DNA of 64,000 nucleotides. Origin: an uncultured Bacteroidota bacterium (GTDB lineage: Bacteria > Bacteroidota > Bacteroidia > Flavobacteriales > Flavobacteriaceae). Made by a program: the position numbers and the translations under genes. Position 1 is the stretch's first letter. Each line of letters starts with the position of its first letter. This document shows positions 27,517-32,683 of the stretch, in pieces. The notes under the pieces are model-generated. The model was not told the DNA's origin. It made no database searches and worked only from the letters and a program-made list of their open reading frames with translations. The DNA lies in contig CABXKB010000006.1 of the NCBI GenBank assembly GCA_902512755.1, positions 1 to 64,000 on the forward strand. The letters are read 5' to 3'.

Positions 27517-27614
27517 ATTAAGTTTTGGGCCTTAAATAGTGAAGACAATCTAAAAGTAATATTGCTTAACATTTTTGGCATTTCTTTGAGTTCAATAAGC
27601 TTAAAGTGCTTCAT
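27513..27614 (-). CDS. possible 33-residue ORF coupled to the O-methyltransferase
   Basis: An ATG at 27614 opens a 33-codon frame (MKHFKLIELKEMPKMLSNIT and on) that stops at TGA overlapping the next ATG as ATGA, the usual geometry of translational coupling. The peptide has balanced charge and no membrane segment. No family is recognised. In AT-rich DNA a frame of this size can arise by chance, so the overlap is the main support. Confidence 0.3.
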   Translation of the reverse strand: MKHFKLIELKEMPKMLSNITFRLSSLFKAQNLI

Positions 27615-27645
27615 AGCTTTTTTTATAAAATCAGGAAGTAGTAAT

Positions 27646-27849
27646 TCAGGAATTTACATTCTTATCAAAACGAAGTACTGCAAAAATTAAAATGCAAATA
27701 ACAACTACTAAAGAACTAATATAAATGTAATGGTCTGGTATCTCATTTGAGGATAAGAAACCCATTAGGATTTTTTTGTCTAAAAATGAGATAAACAATG
27801 CTAATGGGACTAATATTAAAAAAAATTTAAACCGTTTTAAGTATGACAT
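27646..27849 (-). CDS. small two-span membrane protein, unknown
   Basis: A 67-residue hypothetical protein with a basic N-terminus (MSYLKRFKFF) and two hydrophobic segments (about residues 9-23 and 42-60) separated by a short polar loop. No recognised family. The composition (paired helices, positive-inside ends) supports a real membrane protein. It is the last minus-strand gene before the divergent DUF2147 gene. Confidence 0.55.
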   Translation of the reverse strand: MSYLKRFKFFLILVPLALFISFLDKKILMGFLSSNEIPDHYIYISSLVVVICILIFAVLRFDKNVNS

Positions 27850-27922
27850 TATTTAAAATTATTAATTAATCAAAAATAAGAAGAGATTTTATAATTTTAA
27901 TAAAAATAAAATTTATAGACTT

Positions 27923-28348
27923 ATGATACAATTTCACGTTCTTTTAATTATTCTTTTTTCTGTTATCCCTCAACCCACTTCAGTAGAAGGATTATGGGTT
28001 ACTCAAGATGATGAAACAAACAAAGAAAAATCTGAAGTTTTGTTATACCAGAAGAATGGAAAACTATACGGAAAAATTATTCGTTTACTTTTACCAGAAG
28101 ACCAGGGAAAGCTTTGTAAAGAGTGTAAGGGAGTTGATAAGAATAAACCTATCGCTGGTATGATGATTGTAAAAGATCTGATTTTAGATGATGATGTATG
28201 GGAAGACGGAACCATAATGGACCCTAAGTCAGGAAAAGTATACGATTGTTATCTAAATATAGAAGATCCAAATACATTAAAAGTAAGAGGGTTTTTAGGT
28301 TTTTCTTTTTTGGGTAGAACTCAAATTTGGAAGCGAAAGGATCAATAA
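27923..28348 (+). CDS. DUF2147-family secreted protein
   Basis: A 141-residue exported protein (signal peptide MIQFHVLLIILFSVIPQP) with a DUF2147 beta-barrel domain: GLWVTQDDETN, VLLYQKNGKLYGKI, a CKECKG pair of cysteines, MMIVKDL, W-DG-IMDPKSGKVYDCYL, and the closing VRGFLGFSFLGRTQIWKR. These features are all typical. The family binds small hydrophobic ligands in some predictions, but its function is not established. Confidence 0.88.
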   Translation: MIQFHVLLIILFSVIPQPTSVEGLWVTQDDETNKEKSEVLLYQKNGKLYGKIIRLLLPEDQGKLCKECKGVDKNKPIAGMMIVKDLILDDDVWEDGTIMDPKSGKVYDCYLNIEDPNTLKVRGFLGFSFLGRTQIWKRKDQ

Positions 28349-28444
28349 CATTTTTTATTTACTTAAAAAAAAATCTTTTAAAAATCAATTATTTATAATA
28401 AATTTAGACAGTCATTTACTAAAAAATAATTTTATACATTAAAA

Positions 28445-28591
28445 ATGTCAAGGCGTATAATTTATTGTTATTTTCCTGATGGAGTCAATTCTCTTTTTAT
28501 AGATGGAAAAAGATATACCCGTGCTCAATTTGAAAGAGCAAAAGCTAGAGAAAAAAGAAGAGACAAACAAGGGCGATTTTTAAGTGTTTAA
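28445..28591 (+). CDS. 48-residue basic small protein
   Basis: An ATG-TAA frame encodes MSRRIIYCYFPDGVNSLFID and a strongly basic helical tail (TRAQFERAKAREKRRDK then QGRFLSV). The N-terminal half looks like a small beta-hairpin and the C-terminal half like an RNA- or DNA-binding helix. No family is recognised. Composition and codon use (many AAA, AGA, GAT) resemble the neighbours. It lies 96 nt after the DUF2147 gene in a region without other genes. Confidence 0.5.
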   Translation: MSRRIIYCYFPDGVNSLFIDGKRYTRAQFERAKAREKRRDKQGRFLSV

Positions 28592-28737
28592 TAGTTTTTA
28601 GTTATAAGCTCAACTCCCATAATCAATATAAAATTTAGGTAAATGAAATAAACCCTTTTTATTTCTATAAATATTACATTAATTAAGTTTAGTGACTTCT
28701 TTGTATCTTATTACATATAAACAATAATTCAATTAAA

Positions 28738-28912
28738 ATGGAAAATAATACTGTAACCTTTGAAAAAAAAGTGGCTTGATAGGACTATACCTGTTAGGTT
28801 CAGAATAAATTATTGGTTTTTAAAAAAACTTGGCTTAGAGGGCTTTAGAATACTTTTTGTTTTAGGCGGTATTTTAATAACTGTAATAGTATATGAATTA
28901 CTTTTACAGTGA
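28738..28912 (+). pseudogene. small single-span membrane protein interrupted at an A8 tract
   Basis: The start (CAATTAAAATG, the same leader end as neighbouring genes) opens MENNTVTFEKK, which stops after 13 codons at TGA. If one base of the A8 run at 28763-28770 is skipped, the frame continues KWLDRTIPVRFRINYWFLKK and then a hydrophobic helix (ILFVLGGILITVIVYELLL) to TGA at 28910. The downstream frame alone has only a TTG (28760) as a start. It could be a frameshift mutation, a sequence error, slippage-dependent expression, or a gene with that TTG start. Confidence 0.5.
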
Positions 28913-28965
28913 TAGCACTTTAATTGACGAAATAACTAAAGAAATAAATAAACAATAGGTTTTTC

Positions 28966-28994
28966 ATCGACATATCCTCTTAATTAAGTTCAGT
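28966..28994 (+). repeat. dispersed hairpin-related repeat, copy 1
   Basis: ATCGACATATCCTCTTAATT then AAGTTCAGT. It shares the CCTCTTn-ATTAAGTTCAG core with copies at 30271, 31153-31181 (minus) and 35704-35732 (minus). The right arm of the hairpin is lost here. It lies just downstream of the interrupted gene at 28738 and before the serine hydrolase leader. Confidence 0.55.
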
Positions 28995-29059
28995 AAAAAA
29001 ACAAGGAGTAGAATTAGAGTTTTCTATATTAGCAGCTTATTAATCTTAAATCAATTAAA

Positions 29060-30253
29060 ATGAAACACCTTCTTATATTCTTCTTCTTTGTTAACTCGTT
29101 AAGTTTTTCTCAATTCAATGAGATAAAACTTTTACAAAAAAAATTAATTAGCGATGAAATCACTGGAAGTAATGTTGCATTAGTATATAAAGAAGGTAGT
29201 GTGATTTATTTCAATATTCAAAACTCCGGTAAAGTAGGAGATAAAAATATAGCTGGTAAAAGCTATAAACCGTATAAGGAGACACTTTTTCCAATTTGGT
29301 CAATGTCAAAACCAATAACAACAGTAGCCACGATGATTCTTTTAGAAAGGGGTTTAATTAAATTAAAAGATAATGTTTCTAAATATATTCCAGCTATGAA
29401 GAATATGAATTGTGAGACTGAAAGTGGAATTCAAACCTGTGAAAATCAAATCAAAATTATAGACCTCCTAACTCACAGATCAGGATTAGGTTATTATGGA
29501 AGTCCAGGTTACGGATATGGTTATACAAATTCTATTAAATATGATAACCTAGAAGAATTTACCAATGACCTATCGGAAGTTGTTTTAAAATTCGAACCTG
29601 GATTAAAATATTTTTATGGGATAAACCAAGCTGTTCTTGGGCGAGTTATTGAAGTTGTTTCAAATCAAACTTTTTTTGAGTTTTTAAAAAAAGAGTTGTT
29701 TGATCCACTTGAAATGAACGAAACAAAATTTCATCTAACTGAAGATGAAAGGAGCAGGTTTCAGCCTCTTTTTATAAATACAGGAGCATTGAAAGGATTC
29801 ACTTATGAATTAAATGAATTGTCTTACAAGAAAAACAATGAAGCTTATTTTGGTGGAGAGGGATTAGTTTCAACATTAGGTGATTATTCAAATTTTTGTA
29901 AAATGCTTTTAAATGGCGGATCTTATAATGGTAAAAGAATTATAAGTCAGAATAGTATTAATTTAATGACAAAAAAGTATTCACAATCATATCCAAATGA
30001 AGAATTCGCAGATACAAGTAAATTAGGTTTTTATTATGGATTCTCTCTTTTTGTTTTAGAAAATCCAGAAATAGATGATACTAATTCTTCGAAAGGAATA
30101 TTTGGATGGTCTGGTTACCATAATACTCATTTTTGGATTGATCCCGAAAAAAAATTATTTGCAATATTTCTTTCCAGGTCAAGACAAGGTGTTTCAAATA
30201 CCGATACTCAAAAGGAATTCAGAAGGACTGTTTATAAATCAATAATGGAATAG
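29060..30253 (+). CDS. secreted serine hydrolase of the beta-lactamase class C/PBP4* family
   Basis: A 397-residue exported protein (signal peptide MKHLLIFFFFVNSLSFS). The catalytic SxxK is S81-M-S-K84 in IWSMSKPITT; the YxN motif is YGIN in KYFYGINQAVLG; the third motif region is HNTHFWIDP near residue 355. The family includes esterases, D-amino peptidases and lactamases, so the substrate is open. Length and domain layout are normal. It shares a 29-nt leader (28 of 29 identical) with the gene at 34855. Confidence 0.88.
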   Translation: MKHLLIFFFFVNSLSFSQFNEIKLLQKKLISDEITGSNVALVYKEGSVIYFNIQNSGKVGDKNIAGKSYKPYKETLFPIWSMSKPITTVATMILLERGLIKLKDNVSKYIPAMKNMNCETESGIQTCENQIKIIDLLTHRSGLGYYGSPGYGYGYTNSIKYDNLEEFTNDLSEVVLKFEPGLKYFYGINQAVLGRVIEVVSNQTFFEFLKKELFDPLEMNETKFHLTEDERSRFQPLFINTGALKGFTYELNELSYKKNNEAYFGGEGLVSTLGDYSNFCKMLLNGGSYNGKRIISQNSINLMTKKYSQSYPNEEFADTSKLGFYYGFSLFVLENPEIDDTNSSKGIFGWSGYHNTHFWIDPEKKLFAIFLSRSRQGVSNTDTQKEFRRTVYKSIME

Positions 30254-30270
30254 TCAATTTTAATCAAATC

Positions 30271-30299
30271 ATCGGTATATCCTCTTCATTAAGTTCAGG
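30271..30299 (+). repeat. dispersed hairpin-related repeat, copy 2
   Basis: ATCGGTATATCCTCTTCATT then AAGTTCAGG. The 11-nt loop ATTAAGTTCAG is flanked by TCTTC and GAAGA, a weakened form of the perfect hairpin at 31137-31181. It begins 18 nt after the serine hydrolase stop, a position where a transcription terminator would be expected. Confidence 0.55.
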
Positions 30300-30476
30300 A
30301 AGAATAACACTAAGTAGATACATTACAAAGTTCTATAACAATAATAGAATCAATACTTCAAAGTATTACCAGTTGAGGTATGAATTGAGTAAGAAGTAAT
30401 ATATTTGGAAAACTTATTAATTATTTGGACACTTAAAAGGGCACTATACAGATGTTAATAAGAGATAAACGCTAAC

Positions 30477-30551
30477 GGGTGTTTAGCTCAGTTGGTTTAG
30501 AGCGCTACCTTGACAGGGTAGAAGTCGGGGGTTCGAATCCCTCAACACCCA
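30477..30551 (+). tRNA. tRNA-Val (anticodon GAC)
   Basis: A 75-nt cloverleaf. The acceptor stem is GGGTGTT paired with AACACCC and discriminator A at 30551. The D arm is GCTC-GAGC. The anticodon stem is CTACC/GGTAG with loop TTGACAG and anticodon GAC at 30512-30514. The T arm is GGGGG/CCCTC with the invariant TTCGAAT loop. CCA is not encoded (CAA follows). It stands alone among accessory genes and repeats, so the locus is a candidate integration site, but no integrase or duplicated 3' end was seen. Confidence 0.96.
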
Positions 30552-30641
30552 CAAAGTTTCACAAGTAAAGTCCTATGAATAAAAAGAAAGATACGGTCTA
30601 TACTATGATAGTTATGGACTCTTTATATTAAAACCAGCACT

Positions 30642-31109
30642 ATGAAAAAACTACTTCTTCTTTTACTTTTTTTTCCATTAGTTTCTTTTGGACAAAATTT
30701 TATAAATAAAGGAGCCGTTTATGAAGCACAGAAGGATTTACTAAATAATTTTGTAAAGGCATGGCTAAATGAAGATGCTGAGGGATGTGCTTCTCTATAT
30801 GATAATGATGCAATTTATATGATACCTGGGATTCCTGTTCTTGAAGGATATTCTTCTATTTTAGATAGTTATAAACAACAGTTTAGTATACCAAGAGACT
30901 ATATTGCATCTATGCAAGAACCAGTAGTTGAAGTTCTCCCAATGGATGACTGGGCAATGGTTAGAGGAACTGGTAATTCTAAAAAAATCATTAATGGGGA
31001 TTCTCTAACAAAAAATTATAAATGGATTATTCTAAGCAGAAAACAAAAAGATGGTTCTTGGAAAATAGTTTGGGATATATTTAATTACGATCATCCAATT
31101 AATGAATAA
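30642..31109 (+). CDS. secreted NTF2-like (DUF4440/SnoaL-type) protein
   Basis: A 155-residue exported protein (signal peptide MKKLLLLLLFFPLVSFG) with a cone-shaped NTF2-like domain: LLNNFVKAWLNEDAEGCASL, YDNDAIYMIPGIPVLEGYSSI, MDDWAMVRGTGNS and the final DGSWKIVWDIFN. Family members are ketosteroid isomerase-like enzymes or ligand-binding proteins; no catalytic residue set is obvious. It lies 90 nt downstream of the tRNA gene, and the perfect hairpin at 31137 follows its stop. Confidence 0.82.
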   Translation: MKKLLLLLLFFPLVSFGQNFINKGAVYEAQKDLLNNFVKAWLNEDAEGCASLYDNDAIYMIPGIPVLEGYSSILDSYKQQFSIPRDYIASMQEPVVEVLPMDDWAMVRGTGNSKKIINGDSLTKNYKWIILSRKQKDGSWKIVWDIFNYDHPINE

Positions 31110-31136
31110 TTCAAAGTTTTAGCTTAAGTTTTAATA

Positions 31137-31181
31137 ATCGTCATACCCTCTTCCTAAACTAAATGAAGAGGGTATGACGAT
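31137..31181. terminator. 17-bp perfect hairpin between convergent genes, repeat copy 3
   Basis: The arms 31137-31153 and 31165-31181 (core CGTCATACCCTCTTC) pair perfectly over 17 bp around an 11-nt loop. Read on the minus strand it begins ATCGTCATACCCTCTTCATT, matching repeat copies 1, 2 and 4 in both arm and loop. It sits between the convergent genes ending at 31109 and 31327, as a bidirectional 3' end signal would, but there is no strong T tract on either side. Confidence 0.7.
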
Positions 31182-31217
31182 GATTTAGACTATATAATAT
31201 TACGCCACCTCGAGCCC

Positions 31218-31225
31218 TAAAGCTA
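31218..31225 (-). promoter_or_regulatory. orphan TAGCTTTA element facing the hairpin
   Basis: On the minus strand this reads AAATATTTTTTTAGCTTTA, nearly identical to the leaders of the genes starting at 32037 and 37152. There is no ATG after it. A transcript from here would be about 75 nt long and reach the hairpin at 31181-31137, so a small RNA is possible; it could also be a leftover leader. Confidence 0.3.
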
Positions 31226-31326
31226 AAAAAATATTTACTCAATATGTAACAGTATGTCTTCTTAAAGGTTATAGATACTTTTCACCTAATTCTAAGGCAT
31301 CAAAACTGCCATCTGGATTAAGTGTT

Positions 31327-32037
31327 TCATACCTCTTCTTTATCAAGTGATGTAATAAGAGATCCTTTTATTTTATTTAATGACTCTTTATATTTTTTTA
31401 GGAAAATTATTTTATCTTCCATTTGGGATATTTTCCCTACTAAGATTGCTTTAATCCTATCATTTCCTTGTATCAAAAGACACAAATCATAGACATATTT
31501 ATTCACACCTATACTATTATCTAAACTATTAAAAATAATCTTAGGGTGATTTGTTTCAAAAAAGTCCTTTAGTTTTTGTCCTGCAACTATCTCAAGTTTA
31601 ACATTTTCTAATATATAATATGAGTTTACATTATGCATTAAATCAAGCTCTTTTTTCAAGTTTATAGACTCTAGATATCTGATTTTACCATCATTAACTA
31701 GTGATTTATAGAAAGCATTTGGTGGTTGAAAACCTCTATATCCAAAAATACTCATATCATAGATAGATTTATCTAATTTGATTTTTACTAGACTATCAAT
31801 ATCTATACTCTCATTTATTAAAGCCATCAAGATTTGTTTATCATTAACAAACACATTTTCACGATTCGTAATATATTTTTCTATCTCATTAACTTCTTCT
31901 AATAAGTTTACTTTTAACTCTGTAGATATTTTTTCCCTTTCATATTGTTGCATTAAATCATCACCAAATAAAGCGATTGCAATACCAATTACAATAACTG
32001 ATATTTCTCTAACGTAACTACTAATATTAATACTCAT
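31327..32037 (-). CDS. membrane-anchored hypothetical protein, DUF6090-like
   Basis: A 236-residue protein with one N-terminal membrane segment (SSYVREISVIVIGIAIALFG) and a long alpha-helical, charged remainder. This layout resembles DUF6090 proteins of Bacteroidota, which start with a similar E-x-VxVxGIxIAL segment; the match is tentative. No catalytic motif is seen. A TAGCTTTA element lies exactly 4 nt before the ATG. Confidence 0.6.
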   Translation of the reverse strand: MSINISSYVREISVIVIGIAIALFGDDLMQQYEREKISTELKVNLLEEVNEIEKYITNRENVFVNDKQILMALINESIDIDSLVKIKLDKSIYDMSIFGYRGFQPPNAFYKSLVNDGKIRYLESINLKKELDLMHNVNSYYILENVKLEIVAGQKLKDFFETNHPKIIFNSLDNSIGVNKYVYDLCLLIQGNDRIKAILVGKISQMEDKIIFLKKYKESLNKIKGSLITSLDKEEV

Positions 32038-32041
32038 AACC

Positions 32042-32049
32042 TAAAGCTA
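32042..32049 (-). promoter_or_regulatory. TAGCTTTA exactly 4 nt before ATG (gene at 32037)
   Basis: Read on the minus strand: ATATTTTTTAGCTTTA, 4 nt, then ATG. The surrounding roughly 20 nt are shared with the leader of the gene at 37152 and the orphan copy at 31218. The spacing suggests a leaderless transcript. Confidence 0.5.
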
Positions 32050-32172
32050 AAAAATATTTTCTGCTTATTCCTAATTTTTGGCAATGTTCTTAGAATACCA
32101 TTTCAAATATTCTTCTTTGTCTTTGGTGCAGTAGTTTTACATTTTGTCGATAATAATGAAAAAATTGGTTAA

Positions 32173-32346
32173 TTACTTTTTATTTACTCGCTCTAAAAGA
32201 TTTTCTATTAGGGTATAAACAATCCCAATAATTGCCATTGGCTTGTCAATCTTGTTAAAGTTTGGAATATCAATCCAATAAAAAATAAACCATATAAAAA
32301 GAATTACAAGTCCAATCCAACTTAAATATTTTGCGTAATAAGGTGT
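32173..32346 (-). pseudogene. 5'-truncated remnant of a small membrane protein gene
   Basis: A 57-codon open stretch on the minus strand reads YAKYLSWIGLVILFIWFIFY, then WIDIPNFNKIDKPMAIIGIV and YTLIENLLERVNKK to a TAA. It looks like a genuine two-segment membrane protein, but a TGA closes the frame at 32347-32349 and there is no ATG, GTG or TTG before the first helix. It is therefore a decayed or frame-broken gene. A second protein-like scrap (KDKEEYLKWYSKNIAKN) lies in the gap towards 32040. Confidence 0.4.
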
Positions 32347-32462
32347 TCAGTTTATTTTCTAAATATAACAATGTAGGAACTGGTTAGAGTAGTTATTTTC
32401 ATTTATTTCTAATTTTAAATTAGGCTATCTGGATGCCCCCTTTTAATCGAGGATTTTTTTTG

Positions 32463-32470
32463 TAGCTTTA
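32463..32470 (+). promoter_or_regulatory. TAGCTTTA exactly 4 nt before ATG (32475)
   Basis: TTTTTTTTGTAGCTTTATAT then AATG. The same octamer and spacing as at 32037 and 37152, here on the opposite strand. It supports the ATG at 32475 as a real start even though the frame breaks soon after. Confidence 0.5.
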
Positions 32471-32474
32471 TATA

Positions 32475-32619
32475 ATGGTAAAAAAAACTTCAAAAATCAA
32501 TCGAAAACGATGCTAAGCTGATTGAAAACTTAAGTAGTATCTCTAGAAGGTTATCCTATTTTTCACTAGCTATTATTGGTATAATACTTTTAATTGCAGC
32601 TTATACGTTGACCTATTAG
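32475..32619 (+). pseudogene. small single-span membrane protein interrupted at an A8 tract after the start
   Basis: ATG-GT-A8-CTT. Read straight, the frame stops after 13 codons. If one A of the tract at 32480-32487 is skipped, it reads MVKKLQKSIENDAKLIENLS, SISRRLSYFS and the hydrophobic helix LAIIGIILLIAAYTLTY, ending at TAG 32617. The downstream frame has a TAA directly before the tract and no start of its own. A TAGCTTTA element sits 4 nt upstream of the ATG. Recent frameshift, sequence error or slippage-dependent expression are all possible. Confidence 0.5.
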
Positions 32620-32643
32620 TTAATTATAGAGGTATTTTTTTTG

Positions 32644-32651
32644 TACATTTA
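32644..32651 (+). promoter_or_regulatory. TACATTTA exactly 4 nt before ATG (32656)
   Basis: TACATTTA, then AAGG, then ATG at 32656, which is 28 nt upstream of the annotated GH20 start and in a different frame. An A7 tract lies between the two ATGs. It is the likely promoter of the GH20 gene. Confidence 0.45.
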
Positions 32652-32683
32652 AAGGATGTTTAAAAAAATATTCTTCATTAATC

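Noticed and set aside
30254-30400. Protein-like frame (RYITKFYNNNRINTSKYYQL then RYELSKK)
   Set aside because: It has no start codon and partly overlaps the repeat copy at 30271; could be a remnant or chance in AT-rich DNA, so it is not listed as a gene.
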